A stretch of DNA of 64,000 bases from Silene conica (Eukaryota > Streptophyta > Magnoliopsida > Caryophyllales > Caryophyllaceae), in NCBI GenBank assembly GCA_029255685.2, contig CM055316.2:84628861-84692860 (forward strand), written 5' to 3'. Position numbers and translations under genes: made by a program. How positions within the stretch are numbered: the stretch's first letter is position 1; each line of letters opens with the position of its first letter. Below the pieces are notes generated by a model. The model saw only the letters and a list, made by a program, of their open reading frames with translations, did no database searches and was not told where the DNA came from. This document shows, in pieces, positions 23,576-36,591 of the stretch.

Positions 23576-26500
23576 TATATATATATATATATGAGTATTT
23601 AACAAAAAAAAGTACGTAATGCCTTGCAGACTCGTGTCCAGCATGTGATATGTGAATACAAATTCCGAAATTCCCCTATTCTCCTCTCCTCTCCTCTACT
23701 CTCCTCTCCTCTCTAACTCTCTTAGTTTTTGAATTTTTGACGTGCACCTCTCTCACCTAACTTTCAAACACCATCGTCAATCGCCAATCGTCATTGCATA
23801 CGCTTCTTACTCAACTTTATTTATTATACTCTCTCTCTCTCTCTCTCTATTACTTCATCTACTTATTTTAGGCTTTATCCTCTTTATTACTCCAATTATA
23901 GGATTAACTACTATACGCACATTATTATTTATTTATTTATTACCCAACTTCCAATCCTCTCTACTTTTAATCTCATCCCTTTACTCTTTCATTTCATTTC
24001 ATTACTCTGTCTCCCCCTCATTCGCTTTCTAACAAATACCCGTCTTAAGCAATAGGCACACACATTTCACCCATCGCCAGGATAATACTTTATTAGCTCG
24101 GACTCAACATTCTATAATAGTATAATGCACTCCCTCCATTCCACTTTTTACCATCGCCACCAAATAGCAATCGTCAAAACCTTTGAAAAAGAGTGAATAA
24201 AAAAACGTGCTGATAAGGGATTGTAATTGCTCATAATTAGACGAAATAGCATCCGTAATGTAGGCAAGTCGGGATGTCGGATCATGGACTTGCCTGCGTT
24301 ACCGGATGATCCCATTTTGAGATGGAGACCTGGTTTACCTGATTGACATCTGATTTGCAAAATGTAGTGATGATGTGTACTCCAGTTGTGTCAACATTCT
24401 ACAACAAGTCCACAAGGCCAAGGCATGCATATAGGCATATAGCCATATAGTAGTAGGACATAAGGAGTGTGAAATGTTGATTACAAGGGAGTAGTATAAT
24501 AGTGTAATAATAATAGTAATAAATGTGATGATGTAGTACTAGTATCTAGAAGTCTGAAGAAATCTGCAAATCTAAGAGCCGCAACAATAATATATACTGT
24601 GCTAAGGAGTAGGAGAAGTATTAAATCAATGAATCTCTCAGCTTACATTCCGGGATGTGTTTGTTCAGTGACAGAAGCCCATACCCGTAAACAAATGTAT
24701 TCTACAAAATCCGAGTGGAATTGGTGGTGACATATGTAGCTAATAATTAAAAAATGAGAGTCTTGAAACTGTAAGGTTGAAAAAGTTTGCTAGAAACACA
24801 AATAAGCAAGCATAAACAGAATACGAGGTAGCATTAGGAATGACATGAATATGTACACCTGTTGCTACCAACACAATATATACTCATGACTCATCCATCC
24901 TTCATAAATCTTGAGCATCATCTCACTCATTCACCATCCTATTTTCTATTCCTATTCCTATTCTTTCCTTAATTACTTCTCTCCCTAACTTGGCACTTGG
25001 AACTTGGAACTTGGAACTTGGAACTTGGAACTACTCTCACATGTGCTTCTTGCCCCTTCACCCACTCTTAAGCCAAATACCCAATATTACATTACCGATT
25101 GTTAACCTAGTCTAGTCTAGACTACATACGTCAAGTAGCGTAAGCAATAATGTCAGACATCTGCCCGCAGTAATTAACATTTCGCCACCCCGGCAATCTT
25201 ATTGAATAAACCCAACCGTCTGTCCAAACACGACACGGATATTTAACTCAGATTGATTAAGAGCTATGCACCTATGCTTGGGAGTTAAAAATAAGAATGA
25301 TTAGCAGGAGTAGAAAATGCAGCACAAATGTATGATGGCAGCTGAAAAAGACCTCAAGTTTCCAAGGCTAACAAATTCAGGGTTGGTTCACAAGTTTAAA
25401 ATATTTCTGAAAGGTCATTTTACTAACAAAAAGAGCATACTAGAACGACTATGACTATGACTATGAGTATGAGAGGGGTTGGATTCGAGCCACATGCTAC
25501 ATAACAACTTGACCGCCCACTCTTTTTGGAAAAATAAGGCTCTTAACGCACTATTCATTCCCAATAAGGCAACCATATCATTTATTGGAACAGTTGGATA
25601 TCCGCTACCTGCTACATGCTATGTATAATTGTATATTACTTCTACCATTTTATTTTATTTTATTTATTAAAGGACACGTTACATTTACTGTATTCAATTG
25701 AGATACAATAAGCAATGGTGAAAATAGGGTCTTATATATGAAGATATATATTTGGTCTTAGGTAATAATTAGCAACACATTCGAGACGTGTTTACAAGAC
25801 GATACATACTTGAGCGCTTTTTGCCATAAATGGACACTCGACAGAATGCTACTGGGTTTTTACCATGACTGGATACATGCACCTTATAACATTTGGAAAT
25901 TGTAATCCTTTTAAAGATTTAGCAAATATTAATCAAAGATTATGTTTCAAACTAAAAGCAATTGAAATTTGCACCTAACTTGCGTAGATGACTAGAAACG
26001 AGGAAAAATCAGAAAGGCAGATTAAGAAAAGAAACAAGGAATTGAATGAGGAAAAGTAAAGAAGTGGAATTAGGTAGTTACTTACAGTAGTACATACATG
26101 AATCATGAATCATGATACATGGCAATATGGCATATACAGCTGTGTACGACCGTCCAGATGTATCTGCATAAGTGGTTCACTATCATAAATAATGTTGGTA
26201 TGATCAAAAATTCAAAATCAACAAAAACACTTACTTTACTACCAAACCCTAACTAGCTTGGTTGACAAGTATTGAATTGAAAGACAATTATTATAATGGA
26301 ACAATGTTTGTACTACTGAGTCAAATGTGGGGTTTGCTTATACGATTATTATACTTGTTGGTCAAAGTATAATCAACTTTAGTTAGGAGGATAGAGTAAC
26401 CACAGAATGTTTTTTTTAGAAAGTTCTAAAAGTTTAGTGCAGCACACAGATAACAACAGATCTTACCATCTTGACCTCCACTCCTAAATCGTAATCGCAG

Positions 26501-29089
26501 TTGATGCCATATATTGGTAAAAAGCAGCAACCGTGCACGTTTAGATATCAATCAATGTCTTATTGCATTCTATAATTACGCGAGGACACTCAATCACACT
26601 TTATCAATACAATTATGAGTTGACCAAGACTAAGTCTATCATGTATCTGGTGGATCCAATGAACTCAGATCAATCAACTTCATTTCCAATAACTAATTTT
26701 CTTCTCCTTTCAATTCTAACGCATTCTTGTTTTGTTAACATAGGTGTCAACTGATCTAACACTGCATCAGCTTCCTCTCAAACTGGTATTCACCACATAT
26801 AGTCCATACAGACCCTAGTCGAGTTAAACAAAGAATGCGAGTCCGAAGCCCTGAGATGTGGATCCCGGCCCCGGAAGAGCTAAATTTGTCCTTAATATGT
26901 TTGGAAAGATGATTGACCTTCTTCCTACGCCTACACGTCTGATGATTCGGTACTACTTCTCCACAAATAATGCCTAGTTGCATCAAGGACAAATTCCAGG
27001 TCCACCAAACTCATTGTCCCCACAATAAAAAGTCTTAGTACAGAATTCATCATCTAACAAATAAGATTTTGTTACCCACTAGTTGTTTCCCAGATTCACT
27101 AAGTTGACAATCCCAGGAAAATCAATAGCATCTTCGAGGAAGCCATATTCTTATATGTTATTGCATTACAATTTACAACAACATTACCCCATTGCCTCAA
27201 TGGCTCCCGCAAATTGCGGGGGACGGGGTGGGGGTCATTCTTACTGAATCATATTGATTTATTCCATCATAATCCGACACAAAGAATAATGAATCTTTGG
27301 CTCCGTAGAAAAATGGAAACTATCATGTTATTGTATTATGGATGCAAATTATGCGTCAAGCCATCAATGTCTTGTCCACATTTTCACGTTATCGGGTCAG
27401 GCAGATCCATCACATTTGATTGCAGCAAAGTTTATTGCTTAATTACGCGCAATGCCAATTGTGTTCTATAAATAAATAAAATAATTACCGCTCAGTCTCA
27501 CCAAAATGTTGTTCAAATATGTTTCCAACTACCACTGCTTGTTTAGTGGAACTGATTGTTTTCTGAGCTCAAATTCACCAAGTTTTCTTCATTTAAATGA
27601 TTTCCTTCATTACTTGTCCTAAAAAGAGAATCTAATTCTGAAAAATAAGCATATAAAAATTGTCATGTTCATGAAAACAAACCTAAATTGAGCATGAGAA
27701 GCAAGAGTGTTTTACTTGATCAGTAGCATAAGAGAACCACAAATAGTGCAACCTTTCAGAACGGCAGACACCTTCTAAACTTAATATGCTGGCAGACTTG
27801 AGCACCAAGATTCAACACAAAAACATCATTATGCTCAGACTACACTGCAAAAGAAGATTGTATTCTCAACACACGACACTATTGTCCTACAGAAGATAAG
27901 GAACATTATGAGAAAGTAGCACAATTAAACCACTGTAATTGTGTAGAGTTTTATGTCTTTTCTCACCGTAGCCATTAGAATAGCTGATTGAGGGAGTATC
28001 ATTTATCATTTTTGCACAGATTCTGAGAGAATCTTGTTGACAAACTGAAAACATTCCGACAAGAATATCGCATCAAGTGAAGTTGTAATCCTGATATCTT
28101 GCTTGCAACCAGGAACCTGAAGTTATGCATCCAACACCGCAACACGTATAAGTTCCGAAAAGGTAGACAAAACCTCATAGTTCCAATTGAAACACATGCA
28201 GGAAAGAAAGTAGTCATATTTTCAGAATTGTCGATGTATGATGTGAACAAAAGCTTTTTTCCTGACATATACTTCTTCACACTCTAATAGTGATGTAGAT
28301 TTGAAGAATGAAGTGAATGAAAAACAAAATCAGCATTTACCATGCATGCCATAATTAAGGGGAAAACAATGCTATTTTCCCGACTACGAATATAGAGTGA
28401 ATGGCAGCAAATTGAAAGAGTAAGCTAGTCAAGTCACAAATTGGGGAGAGAGATAGGTTTCAATGGTATGAAGATTAGGGACAACTACAGGTGATCTGAG
28501 GGAGAAAATAGAATGAATATAATTATGAGAATTCAAAATGTATGTAAATGTGAGAAATAAATCCAATCATAATTCATATCCACAAAGCATTCTGAATAAG
28601 AACAAAAGGATTATCTTTAGAATTGTTTATTAATCACAAGATGGAGTATGAAAAATCAAACAAGTAAAAACAGTTCTGGGGACAAATCACAAGTAAAGCT
28701 CATGGCAAAATCCCTAGTATTGTGAATCGTGATTCATTTGATAATCCAAATCCATTATTATTGTAACTAAAACTGAATCTAACTAATCAAAACTTGTGAG
28801 CGGATACAATTTGATACACAACAATCAACATCAGGGTTTAATGAGTTTACCTGCCAAGATCACAAATTCCTCAATAAACCCCCTGACTAAAATAGGGGAT
28901 CGCAAATTCACCAGCAATGTCCCTTTACATGCGACATGCGAGGCTCTTTGGAATACACCATGCAAAAAATCAACCCCACTCCAAAAGGCTCCCCCAAACT
29001 ACAACCTTCAAATGTGTCCCCAATTTCGAATTGACCCGAATCCAACCTGATTGACATGTCTAAATATATTACACCGTTTTCGAGATTTT
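22979..29089. other. 6 kb gene-poor region
   Basis: No gene is supported. It holds a (TA)n run at about 23537-23592, TCTCC and (CT)n runs near 23675-23850, and a heptamer tandem ACTTGGA near 24985-25033. Some parts (26.7-29.0 kb) are less AT-rich, but no frame there shows a family motif or consistent splice structure. Confidence 0.5.
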
Positions 29090-29414
29090 AAAAACAATAG
29101 CGATCACAGAACCTCACATGCCACATCAAAATACACCAATTTTATATTTTTAGAAATTTTGTTCACATTAGAATAATTTTATGTTCTTAGATATAAAAAA
29201 CCTATAAACTGAATAATGTTATATTGTTATATGGGTAACATTTTACAAAGTTATATTAATTAATTGGTTGTTAATTTTTCAATAGTTATCTTTATTCTTT
29301 TTTTAGAACTTAGTTCTTAAAAATAGTAACCAACTTTTAAATGCAATAGAACAACTTTTAAAATAAAGTTGTTGGTAATAACCTCAATGCTAAGAAGTAC
29401 TATTGCAATTGCTC
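29090..29414 (-). mobile_element. Harbinger-like MITE, copy B (degraded)
   Basis: An inverted, diverged copy of the element at 2380-2715. Shared words are the end ATTGCAATTGCTC, the AAGTTGTT/AACAACTT segments, CACATGCCACATCAA near the left end and AATTAATTGGTTG in the middle. The left border is approximate and the duplication has decayed. Confidence 0.65.
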
Positions 29415-30270
29415 TAGGATCTCGGAGACGGTTTATCAGGTCAGATAAAAAGGTTGCAAATTTTGAGGAGCAACAATGAACATATGTGGCTGCTAGTGTG
29501 CGATAAACCAATACTCATTAAAAATGATTTAATCCTTGTTATTTGAGACTTAAATTGAATAGCGTGACTCTTGAAGCAACCACGCACACATGGTAAAAAA
29601 AAAAATCGGGAAAAAAAAAGAAACACGACTCGATACAGCCCCCAACGCCTCAAAATAGAGTTTATAATACATTATTATTTTTGAGATTACCGGTCCTGAG
29701 ATAAAAATTGTCCGTAAATCACATTGGTAGTTTCTCGGATCAAACAAAACAAAAATAGTCTCCCAAATTAAGAGGAGCAACATATGACATTTGAGGCAAA
29801 AATTAGATACTCGTTCAAATTGGTTTAATACTTGTAATTTGACGCTAAAATTGACTAAAATAGCTTCTGAATTTATTTGGTTCAATTAAAATTTATTGAG
29901 TATTTGATTACATTTTAAAATTTCCCAACTACATAATTAATAAACCAAATCTACTATTTGATTCCATTTCAAAATAATCGATCAAACAAGTTGAAAGAGT
30001 AGAAGTAGAGGTGAACACAAACTGTGGTGTAGATTTAGAAGGCGTAGGAGTGACGCAGGCAGCAGCTGAACATAACAAGTAATCTGTGTGAAATAGAATA
30101 CCTAGTTTATTTACTTGTGAAACGCAGACATATAATATCAGATATTCGATCAATCAATAATACTTCGTAATAGCGAAAGTTATCCCCAAACAAATAAACA
30201 CCAACCCTTTCTCAATTCATCGCTTCATTCATTGCTCCAACCATCTCGATCGATATCTCCCATCGCTCAG
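29415..30270 (+). promoter_or_regulatory. Upstream region and 5' leader exon of eRF1
   Basis: Intergenic DNA leading into a CT-rich leader (about 30195-30270) that ends in CTCAG before a GT donor. I read it as the non-coding first exon of eRF1. No TATA box can be chosen with confidence. Confidence 0.5.
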
Positions 30271-31078
30271 GTTACGTCTCCATTCATTCTCTCATCCTTT
30301 TGTTTTCTTCAATTAAGTTTCATCATCATCATCATCATCATCATATGTTTTTAGTTTTTATTTTAAGTTGTTGTTCTTGTTTGTCGTTATTCTGTTTAAT
30401 TAGCTGTTTGATCCATTTATACTTCCAAGTTTTGCAAACATCATGCTTTCATTTCCTCGTTTTTAGTCGCTTCTTCCTAAATAGTTTCAATCTGCTTAAT
30501 TAGCTGTTTGTTTCGTTTATACTTCCAAGTTTTGCAAACATGATGATTTCATTTGGTCGTTTTTAGCTGTTTCTTCCTAAAGCTCGATATCCGGCCGTGA
30601 ACAGTTTCAATCTGTTTGATTTTATTAGTTTCAACAATTTATCCTTGGATTGGAGGGGGACTAAGCCAGTGAGGTGAGCAATGATTTTTTTTATTAGGAT
30701 TATATAGGTAATAGATATTGTAAATTGTAATCACTTACCCCGAAAATAGTTGTACAATATCAACCCCTTTTTCAAAGATGATGTAGAAGCTGTTACATTT
30801 GATATATCAAAACGCCTATTTTTATGTTATACTCCATCAATAGATAAGATTATATTCTCAGAAAATAGCAATCAAAACTGATTAACTAAAGTCAAAGGTG
30901 ATAATATAAATGAGGTAGATGGGTATCAAATATTCCTTGTGAGTTGCTTGGATCCTCACCCGACTCACCCTTTTTACTCTTCCACGGACATCATAACTAA
31001 TTGATGATACTTGCCTTCTTCCTCCTATTAAGTGGTCTGTCTGGAGATCTGGGATTGATTCATCTTTATTTATTGCAG
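30271..31078 (+). other. 5'UTR intron of eRF1
   Basis: Begins GTTACG after CTCAG and ends TATTGCAG 25 bp before the eRF1 ATG. It is T-rich, as plant introns are, and includes an (ATC)8 run near 30320. A long leader intron is common in highly expressed plant housekeeping genes. Confidence 0.6.
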
Positions 31079-31103
31079 GTAGTTCCTCTTTGTTTTTCGG
31101 AAA

Positions 31104-32429
31104 ATGACTATGACATCTGGTGATGCTCATGAAACTGACAACAACATTGAGATCTGGAAGATCAAGAAGCTCATCAAAGCATTAGAAGCTGCAAGGGGAA
31201 ATGGTACCAGCATGATTTCATTAATTATTCCTCCTCGAGATCAAATATCTCGAGTCACAAAAATGCTTGGTGATGAGTTTGGAACTGCATCCAACATCAA
31301 AAGCAGGGTCAATCGTCAATCTGTGCTTGGTGCAATCACGTCTGCTCAACAGAGGTTGAAGCTTTACAATAAAGTGCCTCCTAAAGGTCTTGTTCTTTAC
31401 ACTGGGACCATTATGACGGAAGATGGCAAGGAGAAGAAAGTGACTATTGACTTCGAACCTTTCAAGGCTATCAATGCATCACTTTACCTTTGTGATAACA
31501 AGTTCCATACTGAATCTCTCAATGAACTACTTGAATCGGATGACAAATTTGGCTTCATTGTGATGGATGGAAATGGAACGCTTTTTGGAACTCTTAGTGG
31601 CAACACCAGAGAAGTGCTTCACAAATTTAGTGTTGATTTGCCAAAGAAGCATGGGCGAGGTGGCCAGTCTGCTTTGCGGTTTGCTCGTCTGCGGATGGAG
31701 AAGCGTCATAACTATGTAAGGAAGACTGCCGAGCTGGCAACACAATTCTACATCAATCCCCAGACTAGCCAGCCCAATGTGTCTGGTCTTATCCTTGCTG
31801 GGTCAGCAGACTTTAAGACTGAGCTCAGTCAATCTGACATGTTTGATCAACGACTTCAAACAAAGATTCTTAATGTAGTGGATGTTTCTTATGGTGGTGA
31901 GAGTGGGTTCAATCAGGCTATTGAGCTGTCTGCTGAGGTCCTTGCTAATGTGAAATTCATTCAGGAGAAGAAGTTGATTGGCAAGTACTTTGAGGAAATA
32001 AGTCAGGACACCGGAAAGTACGTATTTGGCGTGGATGACACACTGAAGGGTTTGGAGATGGGTGCTGTAGAAACTCTGATTGTTTGGGAGAACCTAGATA
32101 TTACAAGGTACATACTCAAAAATGCCTCCACTGGGGAAATCATAATTAAGCACTTGAACAAGGAGCAAGAGGCAGAACAGAGTAACTTCAGGGACCCAGC
32201 CAGTGGTGCAGACCTTGAAGTGCAAGAGCAAATGTCACTGCTTGAATGGTTTGCCAACGAGTACAAGAAATTTGGGTGCTCCCTGGAATTTGTGACGAAC
32301 AAATCACAAGAAGGGTCACAGTTCTGCCGCGGCTTTGGTGGCATTGGAGGGATTCTTCGCTACCAGCTAGACATGCGTTCCTTTGATGACTTATCAGATG
32401 ATGGTGAAGTGTTTGAAGATTCTGAATAG
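31104..32429 (+). CDS. eRF1: Eukaryotic peptide chain release factor 1 (eRF1)
   Basis: Recognises all three stop codons in the ribosomal A site and triggers peptide release together with eRF3. The 441 aa protein is full length (plant eRF1s are about 435 aa) and uninterrupted. Domain 1 carries the stop-reading NIKS motif at 64-67 and YxCxxxF at 128-134. Domain 2 has the catalytic GGQ at 186-188 (in HGRGGQS). The C-terminal eRF3-binding part ends in the usual acidic tail. The ATG is the first in frame after the leader intron. The stop is TAG followed by CAATTA, a strong readthrough context, and the downstream frame stays open through two putative introns (next entry). This suggests autoregulation through readthrough and nonsense-mediated decay, as reported for plant eRF1-1 (recalled from the literature, not checked). 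Confidence 0.96.
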   Translation: MTMTSGDAHETDNNIEIWKIKKLIKALEAARGNGTSMISLIIPPRDQISRVTKMLGDEFGTASNIKSRVNRQSVLGAITSAQQRLKLYNKVPPKGLVLYTGTIMTEDGKEKKVTIDFEPFKAINASLYLCDNKFHTESLNELLESDDKFGFIVMDGNGTLFGTLSGNTREVLHKFSVDLPKKHGRGGQSALRFARLRMEKRHNYVRKTAELATQFYINPQTSQPNVSGLILAGSADFKTELSQSDMFDQRLQTKILNVVDVSYGGESGFNQAIELSAEVLANVKFIQEKKLIGKYFEEISQDTGKYVFGVDDTLKGLEMGAVETLIVWENLDITRYILKNASTGEIIIKHLNKEQEAEQSNFRDPASGADLEVQEQMSLLEWFANEYKKFGCSLEFVTNKSQEGSQFCRGFGGIGGILRYQLDMRSFDDLSDDGEVFEDSE

Positions 32430-33117
32430 CAATTAGCCTCGTCTTCATATACCCCAGTGCAGGTGGATGTGCACATGGCCTGCACTGGTGACCGGGCTGT
32501 CGGACTCGTTATGATGTCTCAGTCTGAATGCTCGCACATTTCTGAAATAACCATCCAAGGTTTGACTCCTGAATTTCTTTTATCATATTATAGACAAAGG
32601 TAGAGGCTATATGAACTTCAAAAAGTCTGTTGTGCACTACTCCATTATTTATTATAATTTGGCGCTCTGAAAAATGGAGTGTGGGAACTTCTTTCTCCAA
32701 AATGGAGTGCGATAATACATATTTGGATTGTTTTAGCTGCCTTTTCGTAGTTTAATTTTCAGTCAGCCTACTTTTATTTCCTTTTCTCTCTTCTGCCTGA
32801 ATTCTGTTAGTGAACTGTGGTCTTACAGATTTTCCTCGTTACTCAGATGTGAATGCACAAGGTACCCATGGGGATCCACATGCGGAATCTGCCGCCCCAA
32901 ATATTTCGGGAATGGTGCGACCAAAGGTTGGTAATGTCTTGCTTTTGACGACTCTTGCGATTTTACATTTTCTGAAATGAAAGTAGTCTGTTTTGCAATG
33001 ATGAATCTGTGCTTGTTATTCTAGGAGGATGGTTTTGAATCATCACCAGGCTCTCTTTGCTCTGAACAAGCATCGAAGAGTGTTCAATGTCTGGGATTGT
33101 TCTCAGTTGCTGTTTGA
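32430..33117 (+). other. Readthrough extension / 3'UTR of eRF1 with two introns
   Basis: Downstream of the TAG the frame is open for 43 codons to a donor at 32560 (AAG|GTTTGA). It resumes at 32829 after TTACAG, runs to a donor at 32927 (AAAG|GTTGGT), resumes at 33025 after ATTCTAG and stops at TGA 33115-33117. Exon phases (1 nt, then 0) keep the frame, giving a 106-residue extension. Both introns (269 and 98 bp) are T-rich. As untranslated sequence these introns would place exon junctions well beyond the stop, a classic NMD trigger. Alternative donors exist, for example GTAATG at 32931, which would end the frame quickly. Confidence 0.7.
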
Positions 33118-34548
33118 AGGTCTTTTGCTCATTCTGTGATTTTGAGGGGTCTGACTAAAGGCTCTCTCTAGAAGTCATATTGTCCGACACTAAATCGAAT
33201 CAAGGCCCTTTATTTGCGTACTAATAGTATATTTCTGGTGTGTATAATAATGCTGCGTTATCCGTTAACACCACCTTTTAATTGTTTTTGCTTTTGAATA
33301 TTCAGTTTCAATCTTGTATGATACCGCAGATACGGTAGTGTGATGCTCTGGCTAGAGCATAAACTTTTGTTGCTCTTAATAAATACACAAATTCTTATTT
33401 GTAACGAATAGGGTATATCCGTCGCAAGTTTACAACGACTCAAATATTAACCATGTGGGGTAGATAAGACAAAATTATAGTGCATTAAAAGTAGCAAATT
33501 ACTTGGGCTTATCTACCTATATGGTAAGTATTTGACCCTATTGTACACTTCATACTCCGCATGTAGCGATATCAGTAACCTTATGTCTCATGTCATAAAA
33601 AAAAATGGGTTATTTTGTGGGAATAATTCATCTTATGAGTCACCTGCTTAAATTACATCTTTTAATCCTAATTTAATCCGTCATATTCCCCTTTCTTACT
33701 AGAACAAACTTGCTTATTTTTTTGACATGCAATACTAGGTGAAAAATGACGGGCCACTAATATTTCCTAGGAATAATCCGTGGTACGGTTAACATGCTTA
33801 AATTGATCAATCCTTCCTATCACCATTATGCTTTTTTTTATGCTTAAATTGATCAATCCTTCCTATCACCATTATGCATTTTTGATCACTCAATCACCAT
33901 CAAGTTTGGCGGTTGAGGCGGCGGTGGCAGAAGAGAGTGATTGTGATGAGAATTAAATTGATGAAAATGTTGGGAATATGAATAGGGAGAATATTTGGCT
34001 CTGGAGAAGGTGGCTAAGAATTGGTGTTGTCGTCGTCTTGGTTTGGTGGTGGCAGTGTGATGGTGTGGTGGTGATTTTTTGAGAAAGTAATATAAGTAGG
34101 TGATGATGTTGCATTGTTGTTGAGGCCAATGACATTTTGGTTTTGATTCAAATTTTAATTGTTTTGGATTGATTTCACGACTTCAGTTTGTTATATAAGT
34201 TAGGTCGATTTAGTTCCGGAGTTTGGTTGTCCATTGATAAGGTTGGAATTGAGAGAAGAGAAAAAAAGAACGAGGGAGTTCGCGTCGGAGGAGTAACCGC
34301 AAGAGGAGTGTTAATAGTCCGGATTATCACGACTCATGAGTTTTAACATAGTTGGGAGTATTATATGAGGGTCACTAATAGTGTGAATTATTCTTGTAAA
34401 ATAATTAAGGTGTATTAACCCTTAAAAACATAAGGAATTTGTTTAGGTTGCTAACCACTCTAGTGTGGTCCCGAAAGAAAGGGAAAAAGGGATTAAATTC
34501 AAATTAGTTAAAGAATAGAGTAATTTAAGCTGGGTACCATAATTGATA
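33118..34548. other. Intergenic DNA between eRF1 and the viral insertion
   Basis: No gene. A fragment of the Mutator-type MITE family (CACAAATTCTTATTTG and TCCGTCGCAAG) lies at about 33387-33450. A 38 bp direct repeat occurs at 33794-33831 and 33840-33877. Confidence 0.55.
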
Positions 34549-34579
34549 TAATAATAATAAAGTAGAAAACTTATGGATA
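34549..34579 (+). repeat. Left copy of the viral terminal direct repeat
   Basis: (ATA)n followed by AAGTAGAAAACTTATGGATA, repeated at 47478-47508. The non-simple part (about 20 bp) is identical in both copies. Confidence 0.8.
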
Positions 34580-34768
34580 GATATAGATAAAAAAGTGTAG
34601 TAGTAATAAGTGTTAGTAGTTAGAAGTAGTGTGCAAACGTGTAAGTTAGGAACTAAGTAGTGTACAAGTATAGAAATAGGTGTAGGTTAGTTATTAGGCC
34701 AAACTTAGGCAATACTATAGCTTGCAACGTGTATGATAAACTTCTTAGCATGTATGCTCTTGGAGCAC

Positions 34769-34776
34769 TATAAATA
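34769..34776 (+). promoter_or_regulatory. TATA box of the endogenous virus
   Basis: TATAAATA lies 226 bp upstream of the primer-binding site, in the intergenic position where caulimovirid pregenomic promoters sit. Confidence 0.6.
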
Positions 34777-34994
34777 GAAGAGCTTGGTAGTGAACAAACC
34801 AAGCTAATTCACACCAAAACATACTTCTTCTATAATCTTCTATACTCTTGTTCTTAGTATATTTTCTCCTACAACAATTTTCAATATTCTTGTTCTTGAT
34901 AAACACCCTTTAATTAGTATAGCTTCCCTCTTATAATAAACTTGATCCTAATAAACCTCCTTTGTGGTTGTACTCACTATGTGTCCGTAAATTT

Positions 34995-35010
34995 GGTATC
35001 AGAGCCATGG
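34995..35010 (+). other. tRNA-Met primer-binding site
   Basis: TGGTATCAGAGCCATG is complementary to the 3' end of plant initiator tRNA-Met. It is the conserved minus-strand priming site of Caulimoviridae and marks nucleotide 1 of the viral map. Confidence 0.85.
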
Positions 35011-35379
35011 CAGTCTAAGCTTTGGCTCTTATCTTCCTAAAAAGTTTTAGTTAATAATGAGTTATCCCCTCTACCCTAAGTATAGAGAAGTATGCTCTGT
35101 GGTTGCCACTTTGTGGATCTTCCACATCAGAAAATCTCATACTAGGAGAAATCAAGTATAAAGAGATAAATATGATGTTCTTTAAAGCTTGTACCTTGAG
35201 ACAGAAAGTTTAAAATAACATGTTGTCTCGGTTTAGCACTTTAAAGTACACCAAAATTAGTCTCTTTGTACTATACCATATCATATAAAAGAGGAGGAAT
35301 ATTCGTTATAATTTGAATCTTTAAAGGTAAGATAAGAGATAAAGCATTCTGTTATGGTTACTGATTTCATATCAAAAAT
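35011..35379 (+). other. Viral leader
   Basis: Non-coding leader between the primer site and the first ATG. A purine tract (AAAAGAGGAGGAAT, about 35285) is present. Confidence 0.5.
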
Positions 35380-35888
35380 ATGGAAAACACTCCTAATATC
35401 TTAGCACCTTCTTCTTCTTCTCGTAAGTCAAATGCTAGTAAAGTAGATTATCTTTATGAAATAGAATATGTAGATGAAAAAAGTAAAGTTCCTATTACTC
35501 AACTTCCTTTACTAAACCCTTATAGGGCTTTCACAAAACCAAACTCTTCCTTTCCTAAAGTAATTAAACAAGTACTTGGTCCACATAAAAACACAGCCGA
35601 AGAAATTATTCTAGCCTCTCAACTAGAACAACATTTTGTCCCTGCTACAGAAGCAGAACAAATGATTCCTCTCCGTCTTAATGAAGCAATGCTTCGTTCT
35701 TGGAGGATGAATGGCTATACTCACCTTCACTATGGAGCAGTACGTCTAGCACTGACACTCCATGGAAGAAAAGGACTTCCTGTTGTGGCAAGGATAGCCC
35801 TTCTGGATACAAGGTACAGAGAATATCAGCATGCATGTATTGCAACTATCCAAACAACACTGAATGCAGGTACTGTATTTATTACCTT
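35380..35888 (+). pseudogene. Viral movement protein, 5' part, split by CACTA
   Basis: Codes the first ~170 residues of a caulimovirid 30K-superfamily movement protein. A charged N-terminus is followed by the conserved block around LHYGAVRLALT, HGRKGLP and the LLDTRY aspartate characteristic of the family. Such proteins form tubules through plasmodesmata. The frame runs into the transposon at 35889 and then reads about 22 chance codons of its subterminal repeat. The continuation is at 42157. No stop or frameshift is visible in this part. Confidence 0.8.
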
Positions 35889-35904
35889 CACTACAAAACA
35901 ATGC

Positions 35905-36340
35905 TCTGTTTGCGACGGAATTTTCCGTCGCAAAAAGGGTGAAATCCGTCGCAAATGATGTTTTTGCGACGGATTTGCGACGGACTGCGTCTGTCCCATA
36001 TTTTTGTCGCAAAAAGTTAATTTGCGACGGATTTTTCCGTCGCAACTTTTTTGCGACGGATTGACCACATTTTGCGACGGATTGACCTTGACCAGAAGTC
36101 AAGGTCAGTCAAGGTTTGCGACGGAAAATCCGTCGCAAAGAGGACCATTTGCGACGGATTTTCCGTCGCAAATCTTGATTGACCTTGACTTCTGGTCATA
36201 GTCAGTCAAGGTTTGCGACGGAAAATCCGTCGCAAATGGGCCTCTTTGCGACGGATTTTCCGTCGCAAACCTTGACTGGCCTTGACTTCTGGTCAAGGTT
36301 TGCGACGGAATGTCCGTCGCAAATTGAGACATTTCCGTCG
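35905..36340. repeat. CACTA subterminal repeats, left end
   Basis: Repeated palindromes of the form TTTGCGACGGA...TCCGTCGCAAA, interleaved with a second inverted word, CTTGACC/GGTCAAG. In En/Spm, TNPA binds short subterminal motifs to bring the ends together; these are the likely equivalents. They create spurious open frames on both strands. Confidence 0.9.
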
Positions 36341-36591
36341 CAAATACCTGTGTGATTTTCCGGTTTCAGCCGTTTTTCCAGCTCCCCATTTCCATTGAAA
36401 TGATTCATTTTTTCCCTTTTGCATGATCTGTAAACCTGCAATTTCAGAAAAACGACCCAGCAACAAAAACTTGTCGGAGACAAGGGTTTTTAATATCTCT
36501 TTTCATAACTAATAAGAAAGTTTTACAAATGATAATCCAACTCAAAACTAAACATAGTCCGCGGTACATCAACTAAACAACCTAATGAAAT

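Noticed and set aside
23396..23644. 82-codon frame with (IY)n
   Set aside because: Translation of the (TA)n microsatellite.
27999..28287. Overlapping frames of 93 (-) and 62 (+) codons
   Set aside because: No motif, no splice context and both strands equally open.
34995..35010. tRNA gene
   Set aside because: Only the complement of a tRNA-Met 3' end; no cloverleaf.
35700..36483. Several 60-118 codon frames on both strands rich in FRRKFRRK, CDGxSVA or ATENPSQ
   Set aside because: They are translations of the CACTA subterminal palindromes in all frames, not genes.
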